DNA of 64,000 bases from Brevibacterium paucivorans (GCF_016907735.1 NZ_JAFBCP010000001.1:1674001-1738000), one strand, 5' to 3'. Counted from the first letter of the stretch, positions 1 through 14,626 are shown. Notes: a model not told the origin generated them from the letters alone. Translations and numbers: made by a program.

Positions 1-1354
1 CTGTCGTAACAGCAAACACCAAGTGCATCGCCGCGAGCAAAGCAAAGATGATCCCGGCCGGGATATAGAGCCTGCCGTCAGTGCCCTCGATCCGGAACCC
101 CGTGACCGCTGTGCCCACCAGGAAACACGCGGTCGTCACGATGTGCGTTGTTAAGCGGAAAGCGGTGTTAGCTCGACGAATAAGCGCTTCCACCACATGC
201 CACAGTCCCACGACAAGGAACGCAAGGCCGGTGGCGAATCTGATCGCATCGTCTGTATTGCTGATCAGTTTAGCGATGGCGTTTGCTGTTAGGGCAATCG
301 TGAGCGCTCCAGTCACGCGGGCAACAATGGCTTGCCATCCCCAACGGTTCAGGCTGGCAGAAAGGACATAGAACACGGTCAAAAGACCAAACAGGATTGC
401 CCACTGGTATGTGACTGGGAACGGCTGCACGAACAAGCACGCGACAGCAGACGCCGGTGCCAGAATCTCACCTAAGAGCATGTGCGGGCGCACGAACCTC
501 TTGGGTAGCCGGTTGCGTGCCAAAGCCCCGACAAGCGCGAAAACTGTGGCCGTCGCCATGAGCCCGTAGAAGAACGCCACAGGTGGCAGTGCCGCGAAAT
601 TCACGATGGACAACACCAATGAACCCACGAACAGCAGGCCGAACCACATGATGGTTTCGGACTTCAGCAAGATCGCTGCCAGCACATACGCGATCACGCC
701 CACCAGCGACGCCGCGAACCACGCAACTGAACCTGGAATCGAGTCACTGGCTCCTAACAGCCCGGTCGCAATGGGAAGAAGCGCGATTCCAAGGGCCACC
801 AACGCAAAACCAACAGGCTTGAGCCGGGCAGACAGGGCGTGAATAACAAGACCCGCTACATAAGACAGAGCCGCGACAACCCCAATTGCCACCGCCCGCA
901 CGATCGGTGACCCCGTCACACTTGCGAACGTGATCGCCGCAGCGATGAGGAATAAACAAGCAACACCCAGAAGAATGTTAGGCATCCACGCGGTAGAGGA
1001 TTGCTGTTTCTGAACCGACTGGTGGGGGAGCTGTGGTTGCTGCTGGGCTGGCTGGCTGGGCTGACTGGGCTGGCTCGCCTGTAGAGAGCTGTCAGCGAAA
1101 CCTGGGTAGCCGGAATAACCGGAGTTCTGTTGGTGCTGCGGGGCTCGTTGGTGGTGCTGCGCGACGGGCTGTTGCGGTGCCTGCGGTTGCTTCGGCGCCT
1201 GTGCATGATGGGGGACAGGTTTCTGTCGCCGAGGTCGTGCCCGGCTACCCGTTCGTGTTCGGGCTGACGCGGTCGTAGCGTTCAGGACGATGCCGGCCAC
1301 AAGTACGGTAAATACGCTGATCCACGAAAAGAATAGTAGCCAACCTTGTGTCAC
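1..1354 (-). CDS. Polytopic membrane protein with Q/P-rich linker (partial)
   Basis: The gene reads leftwards and runs off the left edge of the window, so only about 451 N-terminal codons are visible. The GTG start at 1354 has a GAGGGGAG ribosome binding site about 9 nt upstream. One N-terminal hydrophobic segment (about residues 5-25) is followed by a basic stretch and then a low-complexity linker rich in Q, P and H (about 40-120, with SQPSQPSQPAQQQPQ). From about residue 125 onward there are closely packed hydrophobic helices to the window edge. The family is not recognised with confidence; it resembles the large actinobacterial multi-helix proteins annotated as SCO7613-like or DUF2157/DUF2339-like. 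It is divergent from rpoB. Function unknown. Confidence 0.7.
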   Translation of the reverse strand, partial: MTQGWLLFFSWISVFTVLVAGIVLNATTASARTRTGSRARPRRQKPVPHHAQAPKQPQAPQQPVAQHHQRAPQHQQNSGYSGYPGFADSSLQASQPSQPSQPAQQQPQLPHQSVQKQQSSTAWMPNILLGVACLFLIAAAITFASVTGSPIVRAVAIGVVAALSYVAGLVIHALSARLKPVGFALVALGIALLPIATGLLGASDSIPGSVAWFAASLVGVIAYVLAAILLKSETIMWFGLLFVGSLVLSIVNFAALPPVAFFYGLMATATVFALVGALARNRLPKRFVRPHMLLGEILAPASAVACLFVQPFPVTYQWAILFGLLTVFYVLSASLNRWGWQAIVARVTGALTIALTANAIAKLISNTDDAIRFATGLAFLVVGLWHVVEALIRRANTAFRLTTHIVTTACFLVGTAVTGFRIEGTDGRLYIPAGIIFALLAAMHLVFAVTT

Positions 1355-1704
1355 GACAGTCACTCCCCTCTCAGCAAGAAACATAGCACCGGGGTTGTGC
1401 CGAAAATGAGTTATCCACAGGGGGAGTGAGGCTTCGTTGCAGATTTGTCTCATAGTGTGCGAGTTTCCACAACCGGGTGTCGCATCAACGGCCGTGGCCG
1501 GTTCACCAGCGTGAACACCATGTGTGAAAAAGCGCGAGCCAAGAGACGAGAGCAAAAAGAAAGAACTCTACCACAAGGCTCTTGCGTGGTTTGGCATTTG
1601 TGGTTAAACTGGTGGTTTGCGTTGCGGTGACTTCATTTTGCCTTCATATAGCGGTGGGCGTGAACTGCAACGCTCGGAGATACAACCACTGTGGAAGGAT
1701 CCCA
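1355..1704. promoter_or_regulatory. rpoB upstream region with candidate sigma-A promoter
   Basis: This 350-bp gap separates the minus-strand membrane protein gene from rpoB. The best sigma-A-like promoter for rpoB is TTGCGT (1582-1587), a 17-bp spacer, then TAAACT (1605-1610). It would give a leader of about 90 nt before the TTG start at 1705. A weaker alternative is TTGCGG (1622-1627) with TATAGC (1647-1652), spacer 19. No gene is supported in the gap. Confidence 0.4.
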
Positions 1705-4700
1705 TTGGCCGTCGCCAACGAAAACACAAGGACCGCTAACCCGCCCAAGCGCGTTTCCTTCGCGAAGATTCACGAACCACTCGAAGTTCCTAATCTGCTT
1801 GGTCTGCAGATCGACAGCTTCGACTGGCTGGTCGGAAACGAACGCTGGCAAGACCGTGTTGCTGAAGCGATTGAGAACGGAGACGACTCAGTTGCCACCA
1901 CCTCGGGTCTTGAAGACATTTTTGAAGAAATCTCGCCGGTAGAAGACTTCTCTGGAGCGATGTCGCTGTCGTTTAGCGACCACCGCTTCGAGCCACCAAA
2001 ATACTCAATCGACGAGTGTAAAGAACGTGACATGACGTACTCGGCGCCACTTTTCGTGATCGCCGAATTCATGAACAACAACACGGGTGAAATCAAGTCC
2101 CAGACCGTGTTCATGGGTGACTTCCCACTCATGACCGACAAGGGAACGTTCATCATTAACGGAACCGAACGTGTTGTCGTTTCCCAGCTGGTGCGCTCGC
2201 CAGGTGCGTACTTCGAGTCCGTGCCGGACAAGACCTCGGACCGCGACATCTACACCGCGAAGATCATCCCGTCCCGCGGTGCTTGGCTGGAGTTCGAAGT
2301 CGACAAGCGCGACCAGGTTGGTGTCCGTCTGGACCGTAAGCGTAAGCAGTCGGTCACGGTTCTTCTGAAGGCGCTGGGCTGGACCGATTCACAGATCCTT
2401 GAAGAGTTTGGCGAGTTCGACTCCATTAAAGACACTCTGGCCAAGGACACGGTCAGCACCCGCGAAGAAGCACTCCTGGACATCTACAAGAAACTGCGTC
2501 CAGCTGAACCTGCAACCGTCGACGCGGCTGAGACTCTTCTACGCAACCTCTACTTCAACCCCAAGCGTTACGATCTGGCCAAAGTCGGTCGCTACAAGAT
2601 CAACCGCAAACTGGGTGTCGACGAGGCTCTGACTCAATCAGTTCTGACCGTTGACGACATCGTGGCAACCATCCGCTATATTGTCAGCCTGCACGCTGGC
2701 AAGGAAACCATGCCAGGTGTTCGCGGTGGCGAAAAGACCGACATCCGCGTAGCACTCGACGACATCGACCACTTTGGTAACCGCCGTATCCGCGCGGTTG
2801 GTGAACTGATTGAGAACCAGGTGCGCACCGGTCTGTCGCGTATGGAACGTGTGGTCCGCGAACGCATGACCACGCAGGACGTCGAAGCGATTACGCCTCA
2901 GACGCTGATCAACATTCGCCCGGTTGTTGCTGCGATCAAGGAGTTCTTCGGAACCAGCCAGCTTTCGCAGTTCATGGACCAGAACAACCCGCTTGCAGGT
3001 CTGACACACAAGCGTCGTCTGTCTGCTCTGGGTCCTGGTGGTCTTTCACGTGACCGCGCAGGTATGGACGTGCGTGACGTTCACCCGTCGCACTACGGCC
3101 GTATGTGCCCCATTGAAACCCCGGAAGGCCCCAACATTGGTCTTATCGGTTCGCTCGCGTCCTACGCACGCATCAACCCGTTCGGTTTCATTGAGACCCC
3201 GTACCGCAAGGTTGAAAACGGTGTTGTCACTGACAAGACGCAGTACTTGACTGCCGACGACGAACTCGAATACAACATCGCGCAGGCTAACGCCCCACTG
3301 ACCGATGACCAGAAGTTTGAAGAAGAATTCGTTCTTGCCCGCCCAATGGGTGGTGGCGGTGAAGCGGACCTGATTCCCGCTGACGAAATCCACTTCATGG
3401 ACGTTTCTGCACGTCAGATGGTGTCGGTTGCAACCGCGCTGATTCCGTTCCTGGAGCACGACGACGCTAACCGCGCCCTCATGGGTGCGAACATGCAGCG
3501 CCAGGCTGTTCCGTTGGTTCGTGCGCAGGCACCATACGTTGGTACGGGTATGGAGTACCGTGCGGCAGTTGACGCTGGTGACGTCATCGTGGCTGAAAAG
3601 GCCGGTGTGGTGACCGAGGTGTCCGCCGACTTTGTGACCGTCATGAACGACGACGGAACCACCACCACGTACAAGGCTGAGAAGTTCCGTCGCTCCAACC
3701 ACGGAACCTCCTACAACCAGCGCATCATTGTTGACCAGGGTGACCGTGTTGAGGTTGGCGCTGTTCTTGCTGACGGGCCGTCCACCGAAAACGGTGAAAT
3801 GGCTCTGGGTAAGAACCTCCTGGTGGCATTCATGTCCTGGGAAGGTTACAACTTCGAGGACGCGATCATTCTGTCCCAGCGCATGGTGCAGGACGACGTT
3901 CTTTCGTCGATCCACATTGAAGAGCACGAAATCGATGCTCGTGACACCAAGCTGGGTGCTGAAGAGATCACGCGCGATATCCCGAACATTTCCCCTGACG
4001 CGCTGGCTGAGCTCGACGAACGAGGAATCATCCGCATCGGTGCTGAAGTCACCGACGGTGACATCTTGGTCGGTAAGGTCACGCCTAAGGGTGAAACCGA
4101 ACTTACTCCAGAAGAACGCCTCTTGCGTGCGATCTTCGGTGAGAAGTCCCGTGAAGTCCGCGACACCTCGCTGAAGGTGCCACACGGTGAGACCGGTACC
4201 GTCATTGGCGTCAAGGTCTTTGACCGTGAAGACGACGACGAACTGTCGCCGGGTGTTAACCAGCTGGTTCGCGTGTACGTCGCTCAGCGCCGCAAGATCA
4301 CCATTGGTGACAAGATGGCTGGACGTCACGGAAACAAGGGTGTTATCTCCCAGATCCTTCCGGTTGAAGACATGCCGTTCATGGAAGACGGAACCCCTGT
4401 CGACGTCATCCTGAACCCGCACGGTGTTCCTCGTCGTATGAACATCGGTCAGGTTTTCGAAATCCACTTGGGTTGGATCGCAAACCAGGGATGGCGCATC
4501 GAAGGTAACCCCGAATGGGCCAAGGAGCTGGCCGACGGTAAGTTCGAACTCGAAGCGGAACCGGGCACGAACGTGGCAACGCCAGTGTTCGACGGTGCGC
4601 ACCAGCACGAACTTCGTGGTCTGCTCGACTCGACCCTGCCCAACCGTGACGGTGAACGACTGATTGACTCCACCGGTAAGGCGCGTCTGTTCGACGGCCG

Positions 4701-5187
4701 TTCCGGTGAACCGTTCCCGTTCCCGATCTCGGTCGGTTACATGTACATGCTTAAGCTGCACCACCTGGTCGACGACAAGATCCACGCGCGTTCGACCGGA
4801 CCGTACTCCATGATTACCCAGCAGCCACTGGGTGGTAAGGCACAGTTCGGTGGTCAGCGCTTCGGTGAAATGGAAGTGTGGGCACTGGAAGCTTACGGTG
4901 CCGCCTACACACTCCAGGAACTGCTCACCATCAAGTCCGACGATATTCCTGGCCGTGTCAAGGTCTACGAAGCAATCGTTAAGGGCGACAACCTTCCTGA
5001 CCCTGGAATTCCGGAGTCCTTCAAGGTTCTTATCAAGGAAATGCAGTCCCTGTGCCTCGACGTGGAAGTGCTGTCCTCAGACGGCCAGTCAGTTGAGATG
5101 CGAGACGACGACGAGGTGTACCGCGCAGCTGAAGAGCTGGGCATCAACCTCTCGCGTAACGAAGCAAACACCGTCGAAGAAGTCTGA
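1705..5187 (+). CDS. rpoB: DNA-directed RNA polymerase subunit beta
   Basis: This is the 1160-residue beta subunit of RNA polymerase, which with beta' forms the catalytic centre and the rifampicin pocket. The frame is open further upstream, but the TTG at 1705 is chosen: it has GGAAGGA at 1693-1699, gives an N-terminus ([13 protein letters not shown] then RVSFAKI) that matches actinobacterial RpoB, and the upstream candidate at 1582 lies inside the promoter -35 hexamer. The rifampicin region (about residues 418-440) reads [20 protein letters not shown] then RLS. The Asp, His and Ser positions most often mutated in resistance are wild type; the Ala at 431 replaces the Ser usual in other genera. 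rpoC follows after 42 bp. Confidence 0.97.
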   Translation: MAVANENTRTANPPKRVSFAKIHEPLEVPNLLGLQIDSFDWLVGNERWQDRVAEAIENGDDSVATTSGLEDIFEEISPVEDFSGAMSLSFSDHRFEPPKYSIDECKERDMTYSAPLFVIAEFMNNNTGEIKSQTVFMGDFPLMTDKGTFIINGTERVVVSQLVRSPGAYFESVPDKTSDRDIYTAKIIPSRGAWLEFEVDKRDQVGVRLDRKRKQSVTVLLKALGWTDSQILEEFGEFDSIKDTLAKDTVSTREEALLDIYKKLRPAEPATVDAAETLLRNLYFNPKRYDLAKVGRYKINRKLGVDEALTQSVLTVDDIVATIRYIVSLHAGKETMPGVRGGEKTDIRVALDDIDHFGNRRIRAVGELIENQVRTGLSRMERVVRERMTTQDVEAITPQTLINIRPVVAAIKEFFGTSQLSQFMDQNNPLAGLTHKRRLSALGPGGLSRDRAGMDVRDVHPSHYGRMCPIETPEGPNIGLIGSLASYARINPFGFIETPYRKVENGVVTDKTQYLTADDELEYNIAQANAPLTDDQKFEEEFVLARPMGGGGEADLIPADEIHFMDVSARQMVSVATALIPFLEHDDANRALMGANMQRQAVPLVRAQAPYVGTGMEYRAAVDAGDVIVAEKAGVVTEVSADFVTVMNDDGTTTTYKAEKFRRSNHGTSYNQRIIVDQGDRVEVGAVLADGPSTENGEMALGKNLLVAFMSWEGYNFEDAIILSQRMVQDDVLSSIHIEEHEIDARDTKLGAEEITRDIPNISPDALAELDERGIIRIGAEVTDGDILVGKVTPKGETELTPEERLLRAIFGEKSREVRDTSLKVPHGETGTVIGVKVFDREDDDELSPGVNQLVRVYVAQRRKITIGDKMAGRHGNKGVISQILPVEDMPFMEDGTPVDVILNPHGVPRRMNIGQVFEIHLGWIANQGWRIEGNPEWAKELADGKFELEAEPGTNVATPVFDGAHQHELRGLLDSTLPNRDGERLIDSTGKARLFDGRSGEPFPFPISVGYMYMLKLHHLVDDKIHARSTGPYSMITQQPLGGKAQFGGQRFGEMEVWALEAYGAAYTLQELLTIKSDDIPGRVKVYEAIVKGDNLPDPGIPESFKVLIKEMQSLCLDVEVLSSDGQSVEMRDDDEVYRAAEELGINLSRNEANTVEEV

Positions 5188-5229
5188 TCTACCTGAAATT
5201 TTGGCCTAACGGCAAGAAAGAGGATTCAC

Positions 5230-9105
<3,876 letters not shown>

Positions 9106-9110
9106 TCCCG

Positions 9111-9145
9111 GCCGGCTCTAGCCACTGACGGCGGCTAGAGCCGGC
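9111..9145 (+). terminator. Hairpin directly after rpoC
   Basis: A perfect 13-bp inverted repeat, GCCGGCTCTAGCC (9111-9123) against GGCTAGAGCCGGC (9133-9145), with a 9-nt loop, starts 6 nt after the rpoC stop. No T-tract follows it. It may protect the 3' end or cooperate with the stronger hairpin just downstream. Confidence 0.5.
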
Positions 9146-9160
9146 ATAGAGCGCAAGAAC

Positions 9161-9210
9161 TGAGCGCCCCTGACCAAACACGGTCAGGGGCGCTCAGTGT
9201 TTGTCTTTAA
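9161..9210. terminator. Terminator between convergent rpoC and pfkA
   Basis: A perfect 15-bp stem, TGAGCGCCCCTGACC (9161-9175) against its complement at 9182-9196, has a 6-nt loop and is followed on the + strand by the T-rich GTGTTTGTCTTT. It lies between the converging rpoC and pfkA genes and could serve both. Confidence 0.85.
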
Positions 9211-9253
9211 TTCGCGTTTGACTTTAGGACGGAAGAGTAACCTGAATGTTGCT

Positions 9254-10279
9254 TTACCCCAAGAGCACCTGAAGTTCGTCCCAACGGGACTGCGGAACGG
9301 TCTTGAGGTTGTCGACAGCATGTGCCATTTGAACTGATGTGATGTCCACACCTGAAAGGCTTGTCATGTATCCCCACTTTTCTTGGTGCGCCAGTTCAAC
9401 TGCGGCCATACCCAGACGGGTGGCAAGCACACGGTCGTACGCGGTAGGGGAGCCACCTCGTTGCAGGTGACCCAAAATCGTCGCTCGGGTTTCCACCCCG
9501 GTTGCCTCTTCAATCAGAGGAGCCAAGTGATTAGCGACCCCACCCAGACGCACACGGCCGTGCTTGTCACGCCCGGCGTCCGAGACCTGCTCATCGAGGT
9601 CCTCGGGCACAAAACCTTCTGCCACAACAACAATGGGGGCACGACCTCGGTCCCGGGCAGAACGCACCCACGTATAGATCTGCTCATAGGGGACCGGGAA
9701 CTCAGGGAGCAAAACGGCCTGCGCACCGCCAGCCATTCCCGCGTGCAGAGCGATCCAACCCACGTTGCGCCCCATCACTTCCACAACCATGCAGCGGTGG
9801 TGCGATTCAGCTGTTGTGCGCAAAGCGTCCAGCGACTCAGTGGCAATCGAAGCGGCCGTGTCGAACCCGAACGTGTAGTCCGTGTTGTTCAGATCGTTGT
9901 CAATGGTCTTGGGGACACCCACAACTGGCATGCCTTCGTTGTCGGCCAAACGGGCAGCACCGGCCAGCGTGCCCTCACCACCAATCGCGATGATCGCGTC
10001 GATGCTGTGTTCCTCCATGACACGTTTCATCTGGTCCGGCCCACCCTGGGAATACGGGTGGGTGCGGGACGTACCCAAGATGGTTCCACCTCGGCCGGAA
10101 ATTCCACGGACGTCATGCGTGGTGAGCGGGACGTAATCAGCTTCCAGCAAGCCACGCCACCCGTCTTTAAGGCCCACGAACGTGTCGCCAGTTTCACGCA
10201 CGCCCTTACGCACCGCTCCACGAATGACGGCGTTGAGCCCGGGGCAGTCGCCGCCGGAGGTCAAGATTCCAATGTTCAT
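9254..10279 (-). CDS. pfkA: 6-phosphofructokinase (ATP-type residues)
   Basis: The 341-residue enzyme phosphorylates fructose 6-phosphate to the 1,6-bisphosphate in glycolysis. The N-terminus MNIGILTSGGDCPGLNAVIR is the nucleotide-binding loop. GGEGT supplies Gly at the position that is Asp in pyrophosphate-dependent enzymes, and VPKTIDND has Lys where E. coli PfkA has Gly. In published family comparisons the Gly/Lys pair marks the ATP-dependent actinobacterial group III, so ATP use is inferred. MVVEVMGR and the later ILGHLQRGG substrate motifs are intact. The start has AAGGAG at good spacing. It is a single gene convergent with rpoC. Confidence 0.93.
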   Translation of the reverse strand: MNIGILTSGGDCPGLNAVIRGAVRKGVRETGDTFVGLKDGWRGLLEADYVPLTTHDVRGISGRGGTILGTSRTHPYSQGGPDQMKRVMEEHSIDAIIAIGGEGTLAGAARLADNEGMPVVGVPKTIDNDLNNTDYTFGFDTAASIATESLDALRTTAESHHRCMVVEVMGRNVGWIALHAGMAGGAQAVLLPEFPVPYEQIYTWVRSARDRGRAPIVVVAEGFVPEDLDEQVSDAGRDKHGRVRLGGVANHLAPLIEEATGVETRATILGHLQRGGSPTAYDRVLATRLGMAAVELAHQEKWGYMTSLSGVDITSVQMAHAVDNLKTVPQSRWDELQVLLG

Positions 10280-10363
10280 ACCGGTCTCCTTAGGTCTACT
10301 GCTGTTGCTTCTAACTGACTGGTTGTTGGATGGTCTTGCTCATTGCGGCGTAACTGCCCGCTA

Positions 10364-11125
10364 CTAGCCTTCGCGGTATCCGCGTGCCAGCATGACGTCG
10401 TCGCCACCTAGCAGGTTGAAACCACTGATGATGAGCGTGCCGTTGGAACCGTCGCCGCGTGCGTTCTGCGCAATGTCCACGCCACCCAAGATCGAAAAGC
10501 TTTTGTTGATTACACGTACGCCTGGGGGCACGTAGATATCGTGGCCACCCATAAAATTGATGCTCTCAATGGTGAACTCAACGCCAGGACCCATCACGTC
10601 GCACAGGTCGTAGTCATTGCCACCCAACATTGCCACCGCGCTGACCTTGGGGGTGTTTGGGGCGACGACCTGGTTGGAACCACTCAGAATGCAGATCGCG
10701 GTGTCGCTTTTGCCTGTTCCCGGCTTGGAAGGTTGGATGGGACCGCTGCGTTGGTTGTTATAGGGGCCGAGGTGTGACCCGGGTTTGGTTGCTAGTTCTG
10801 TGCCTTCGCGGCGCAACGTGTCGCGTGACCGAAGGTCCTTCTCGAGCTCGTCGGCTTCAGGGATGTCTTCGACGAGCGCGGGGAGCTGGTCGATGTACAT
10901 GGCCTTGAGGGCTTGCGAATGGCGCTCGTCGAATTCGACTGTAGTGAGCTGACCACGCGAAAGGGCGTCAGACAACGCAGAGACGACTGTGTCGCGGTCG
11001 GTGTCGCTTGCGCGGGTCCGGCGGAGCTTGGGCTGTGGTGCGGATATTTCAAGGGAGCTGTTGGTGTCTGGCTGGACCTTTTCGAGGTCCTTGCTTTCGC
11101 CTGAGTGTGCGCTGGAGTTGGACAT
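10364..11125 (-). CDS. DUF1707 / LiaF-like C-terminal domain protein
   Basis: A 253-residue protein without a clear signal peptide or membrane helix. An N-terminal hydrophilic segment leads into a DUF1707 domain (about residues 35-90: RASDTDRDTVVSALSDAL, GQLTTVEFDERHSQAL). A variable linker and a C-terminal beta-rich domain (about 135-253) follow, with repeated glycine-containing strands (AMLGGNDYDL, NFMGGHDIYVPPGV, SILGGVDI, NLLGGDDVML) like the LiaF/DUF2154 C-terminal domain. In Firmicutes LiaF restrains a cell-envelope stress two-component system; a similar envelope-stress role here is only inferred. It lies upstream of pfkA on the same strand, 84 bp away. Confidence 0.75.
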   Translation of the reverse strand: MSNSSAHSGESKDLEKVQPDTNSSLEISAPQPKLRRTRASDTDRDTVVSALSDALSRGQLTTVEFDERHSQALKAMYIDQLPALVEDIPEADELEKDLRSRDTLRREGTELATKPGSHLGPYNNQRSGPIQPSKPGTGKSDTAICILSGSNQVVAPNTPKVSAVAMLGGNDYDLCDVMGPGVEFTIESINFMGGHDIYVPPGVRVINKSFSILGGVDIAQNARGDGSNGTLIISGFNLLGGDDVMLARGYREG

Positions 11126-11527
11126 ATTCTGATCCTATCGATTTTGGTTTCAGTCTAGTCCGTTGGTATAGCTTTCTGCTGGCTGTGCAGGGTGTTTAAG
11201 AGCCGTCTAAGGTGAACAACCTCTGAACGATTGTGACTCAAATTGACGCTGACCGTTCGTGGCGTTTACGCTTGACTGTGGTTGTTTTTAAAACGACCGT
11301 GCTTGTGTGCGTGCATTCAAGCAATCTCATGCGCGAAAAGCGTCTATCAGATGGAAGCGGTTCTACGTTTTATCTGGAATATGCCAGTTCGACACACCCG
11401 AGCGCGGGGGTGGAGGAGGCGCGTGAGAACTGTGATTGGGCAGGTAGCTTCACCCAGTTGCAGATGGACATGTCCATCACTCATAAGGGTGGTGGAATTA
11501 GGAATATTGAGAAGCAATGGAGAAGTA
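11126..11527 (+). promoter_or_regulatory. str operon upstream region
   Basis: This 402-bp gap between the divergent DUF1707 gene and rpsL must hold the str operon promoter and leader. A weak sigma-A candidate is TTGACG (11243-11248), an 18-bp spacer, then TACGCT (11267-11272), which would give a leader of about 250 nt. No convincing hairpin or gene was found. A frame open from 11233 runs into rpsL out of phase and is not supported. Confidence 0.3.
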
Positions 11528-11902
11528 GTGCCAACTATTCAGCAGCTCGTCCGCAAGGGACGACACGACAAGGCCGCGAAGAACGCGACGCCTGCCCTTT
11601 TGGGTAGCCCGCAGCGTCGCGGCGTGTGCACCCGTGTGTACACAACAACGCCGAAGAAGCCTAACTCAGCCCTGCGTAAGGTGGCTCGTGTGAAGCTTTC
11701 TTCCCAGATTGAAGTAACCGCCTACATTCCGGGTGAAGGACACAACCTGCAGGAGCACTCGATCGTGCTTGTGCGCGGTGGACGTGTGAAGGACCTCCCT
11801 GGTGTTCGCTACAAGATCGTGCGTGGTTCGCTTGACACCCAGGGTGTCAAGGGACGCCAGCAGGCACGTAGCCGTTACGGAGCCAAGAGGGAGAAGAAGT
11901 AA
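11528..11902 (+). CDS. rpsL: 30S ribosomal protein S12
   Basis: S12 (124 residues, the family length) sits at the decoding centre. The GTG start at 11528 gives the conserved N-terminus [11 protein letters not shown] and has GGAG 5 nt upstream; longer upstream reading is rejected because no homologue has it. The streptomycin-resistance positions are wild type ([11 protein letters not shown] and [12 protein letters not shown], with both lysines present). It overlaps rpsG by one base (TAATG), a sign of translational coupling, and is the first gene of rpsL-rpsG-fusA-tuf. Confidence 0.97.
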   Translation: MPTIQQLVRKGRHDKAAKNATPALLGSPQRRGVCTRVYTTTPKKPNSALRKVARVKLSSQIEVTAYIPGEGHNLQEHSIVLVRGGRVKDLPGVRYKIVRGSLDTQGVKGRQQARSRYGAKREKK

Positions 11903-12372
11903 TGCCACGCAAAGGACCCGCACCTAAGCGCCCGGTAGTTATTGACCCAGTTCACAACTCACCGCTTGTTACCCAGCTCATCAACAAGGTTCTGCTTGAC
12001 GGTAAGCGTTCGACTGCAGAGCGCATTGTTTACGGAGCACTGGAAGGTGCAAGCGCAAAGGCCAACATGGAGCCAGTTCAGTTGCTGAAGAAGGCGCTGG
12101 ACAACATCCGCCCGGCCCTTGAAGTTCGTTCCCGCCGTGTTGGTGGTGCCACGTACCAGGTTCCAGTTGACGTGCGTCCTGCGCGTTCGACCACGCTTGC
12201 TCTGCGCTGGCTCGTAGGTTTCTCCCGTCAGCGTCGTGAAAAGACCATGACGGAACGCCTCATGAACGAAATCCTTGACGCAAGCAACGGCCTCGGCGCC
12301 GCTGTGAAGCGTCGTGAAGATACTCACAAGATGGCCGAATCCAACAAGGCCTTCGCTCACTACCGCTGGTAG
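11902..12372 (+). CDS. rpsG: 30S ribosomal protein S7
   Basis: S7 (156 residues) nucleates assembly of the 3' head domain of 16S rRNA and contacts the E site. It has the family features from [12 protein letters not shown] through the [17 protein letters not shown] loop. The ATG shares one base with the rpsL stop, and the GAGGGAGAAG within rpsL is the ribosome binding site. In E. coli S7 is the translational repressor of the str operon; whether that holds here is unknown, but a strong hairpin follows before fusA. Confidence 0.97.
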   Translation: MPRKGPAPKRPVVIDPVHNSPLVTQLINKVLLDGKRSTAERIVYGALEGASAKANMEPVQLLKKALDNIRPALEVRSRRVGGATYQVPVDVRPARSTTLALRWLVGFSRQRREKTMTERLMNEILDASNGLGAAVKRREDTHKMAESNKAFAHYRW

Positions 12373-12378
12373 TCGCTA

Positions 12379-12412
12379 ATCTGGGGTAAGGGTAACTACT
12401 CTTACCCCAGAT
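12379..12412 (+). promoter_or_regulatory. rpsG-fusA intercistronic hairpin
   Basis: A 15-bp stem with one G-T pair centres on CTGGGGTAAG (12381-12390) against CTTACCCCAG (12401-12410). It continues inward to an AACT tetraloop (12394-12397). No T-run follows and the next gene starts 34 nt later, so it is more likely an attenuation, processing or protein-binding site than a full terminator. Confidence 0.55.
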
Positions 12413-12445
12413 CCGAGCAAGTCAACGAGACGAGAGAGAGACACC

Positions 12446-14551
12446 GTGGCACTCGAAGTGCTTAGCGACCTTAAGAAAGTTCGCAACATCGGCATCATGG
12501 CGCACATTGACGCCGGAAAGACCACCACAACAGAACGCATCCTGTTCTACACGGGTGTGAACTACAAGCTCGGCGAAACCCACGACGGTGCGTCGACCAT
12601 GGACTGGATGGAACAGGAGCAGGAGCGCGGTATTACGATTACCTCCGCTGCAACCACCTGCTACTGGGAAGACAACCAGATCAACATCATTGACACCCCA
12701 GGCCACGTTGACTTCACCGTTGAGGTTGAACGCTCATTGCGTGTTCTCGACGGTGCCGTCGCTGTGTTCGACGGTAAGGAAGGTGTTGAACCACAGTCCG
12801 AAACCGTGTGGCGTCAGGCTGATAAGTACAACGTTCCACGTGTGTGCTTCGTCAACAAGATGGACAAGCTCGGTGCTGACTTCTACCACACCGTAGGCAC
12901 CATTAAGGACCGCCTTGGCGCGAAGCCTCTGGTGATCCAGCTTCCAATTGGTGCTGAATCAGACTTTGAAGGTGTCGTCGACCTCATCACAATGAAGGCG
13001 TACGTCTGGCCAGACGAAGAAAAGAAGGGCCAGGACATGACGGAAATTGAGATCCCTGAAGATCTCAAGGACCGCGCCGAAGAATACCGCGCCACCCTCG
13101 TTGAAGACGTTGCTGAAGCGTCAGACGAACTCATGGAGAAGTACCTCGAAGAAGGCGAACTGCCAATCGAGGACATCAAGGCTGGTATTCGTAAGCTCAC
13201 CATTAACTCGGAAGCATGCCCAGTGATGTGTGGTTCGGCCTTCAAGAACAAGGGTGTTCAGCCAATGCTGAACGCCGTTATCGACTACCTGCCGTCACCT
13301 CTTGATGTTCCTGCGGTTCAGGGACACCCTGTTAACGACGAAGAAACCGTTATTACGCGTGAACCAAAGAAGGACGGCCCATTCGCCGCTCTTGCGTTTA
13401 AGGTTGCGACCCACCCGTTCTTCGGTTCGCTCACCTACGTGCGTGTGTACTCTGGTTCCGTGAAGCCTGGTGACCAGGTTCTTAACACCACCACCGGGAA
13501 GAAAGAACGCGTCGGTAAGCTGTTCCAGATGCACTCGAACAAGGAAAACCCTGTTGAGGACGCATTCGCTGGACACATTTACGCGTTCATCGGTCTGAAA
13601 GACACCACTACTGGTGACACGCTCTGCGATGCATCGAACCCTATCGTTCTGGAATCGATTTCGGTCCCAGAGCCAGTGATCTTCGTGTCGATTGAACCTA
13701 AGACCAAGGGCGACCAGGAAAAGCTTTCGACTGCGATTCAGAAGCTCGTGAAGGAAGACCCAACGTTGACGGTTAACCTGAACGAAGAAACAGGTCAGAC
13801 TGAAATCGGTGGTATGGGTGAACTTCACCTTGACGTTTTCGTCGACCGTATGAAGCGCGAGTTCAAGGTTGAAGCAAATATCGGTAAGCCGCAGGTTGCC
13901 TACCGCGAAACCATCCGCCGTACGGTGGAAAAGCAGGACTACACTCACAAGAAGCAGACGGGTGGTTCTGGTCAGTTCGCAAAGGTGCAGGTAACCATCG
14001 AACCTATGGAGGTCGACGGCGACACGATTTACGAGTTCGAGGACGCTATCACTGGTGGTCGCGTTCCCCGTGAATACATTCCAAGCGTTGACGCTGGTAT
14101 CCAGGACGCCATGCAGATGGGTGTTCTCGCTGGTTACCCGCTGGTCGGCATCAAGGCCACACTTGTGGACGGTGCTTACCACGACGTCGACTCTTCGGAA
14201 ATGGCGTTCAAGATCGCTGGATCCATGGTCCTGAAAGAGGCTGTGCAGAAGGCGAACCCGGTTCTTCTCGAACCTCTTATGGACGTTGAAGTTCGTACTC
14301 CCGAGGAGTACATGGGTGACGTCATCGGCGATCTGAATTCGCGTCGCGGTCAGATCCAGTCGATGGAAGACGCCACCGGCATTAAGGTAGTCAAGGCACT
14401 CGTGCCGCTGTCCGAAATGTTCGGTTACATTGGCGATCTGCGCTCGAAGACTCAGGGACGCGCCGTTTACTCGATGCAGTTCCAGAGCTACTCTGAGGTC
14501 CCGAAGGCTGTTGCCGACGAGATCATCCAGAAGACCCGCGGCGGAGAGTAA
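12446..14551 (+). CDS. fusA: Elongation factor G
   Basis: EF-G (701 residues) is the GTPase that drives ribosomal translocation. The GTG start at 12446 follows a GAGAGAGAG ribosome binding site. The G domain shows AHIDAGKTT (P-loop, about 19-27), DTPGHVDF (G3) and NKMDKLGAD (G4). Domains II to V complete the usual length, including the domain IV segment with [15 protein letters not shown]. There is no insertion or truncation. It is third in the str operon, 73 bp after rpsG and 97 bp before tuf. Confidence 0.97.
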   Translation: MALEVLSDLKKVRNIGIMAHIDAGKTTTTERILFYTGVNYKLGETHDGASTMDWMEQEQERGITITSAATTCYWEDNQINIIDTPGHVDFTVEVERSLRVLDGAVAVFDGKEGVEPQSETVWRQADKYNVPRVCFVNKMDKLGADFYHTVGTIKDRLGAKPLVIQLPIGAESDFEGVVDLITMKAYVWPDEEKKGQDMTEIEIPEDLKDRAEEYRATLVEDVAEASDELMEKYLEEGELPIEDIKAGIRKLTINSEACPVMCGSAFKNKGVQPMLNAVIDYLPSPLDVPAVQGHPVNDEETVITREPKKDGPFAALAFKVATHPFFGSLTYVRVYSGSVKPGDQVLNTTTGKKERVGKLFQMHSNKENPVEDAFAGHIYAFIGLKDTTTGDTLCDASNPIVLESISVPEPVIFVSIEPKTKGDQEKLSTAIQKLVKEDPTLTVNLNEETGQTEIGGMGELHLDVFVDRMKREFKVEANIGKPQVAYRETIRRTVEKQDYTHKKQTGGSGQFAKVQVTIEPMEVDGDTIYEFEDAITGGRVPREYIPSVDAGIQDAMQMGVLAGYPLVGIKATLVDGAYHDVDSSEMAFKIAGSMVLKEAVQKANPVLLEPLMDVEVRTPEEYMGDVIGDLNSRRGQIQSMEDATGIKVVKALVPLSEMFGYIGDLRSKTQGRAVYSMQFQSYSEVPKAVADEIIQKTRGGE

Positions 14552-14563
14552 TCTCCGACGTTC

Positions 14564-14626
14564 GTCTGGCCGGTAAATCGCCGGCCGGACAGCAAATTAA
14601 AGGAAAGGCGCGGCCACAAGGGCCGC
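14564..14626 (+). promoter_or_regulatory. Two hairpins in the fusA-tuf spacer
   Basis: The 97-bp spacer holds two stems: GTCTGGCCGG (14564-14573) with CCGGCCGGAC (14581-14590), 10 bp with one G-T pair, and GCGGCC (14610-14615) with GGCCGC (14621-14626). Neither is followed by a T-tract. The tuf ribosome binding site (GAGGAGGAA) comes right after. They may set tuf expression apart from fusA, but this is inference from structure alone. Confidence 0.45.

Noticed and set aside
1582..1704. Upstream TTG at 1582 as the rpoB start
   Set aside because: It falls inside the best -35 hexamer, lacks a ribosome binding site and adds residues absent from RpoB homologues.
3046..4785. Long open frame (579 codons) antisense to rpoB
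   Set aside because: It mirrors rpoB codon bias, has no family features, no ribosome binding site of note and lies wholly within a core gene.
9111..9210. Possible small RNA between rpoC and pfkA
   Set aside because: Two hairpins and a T-rich tail at convergent gene ends are adequately explained as terminators; no promoter was seen.
11233..11607. 124-codon frame in the str leader
   Set aside because: It overlaps rpsL out of frame, shows no recognisable domain and lies in the expected leader.
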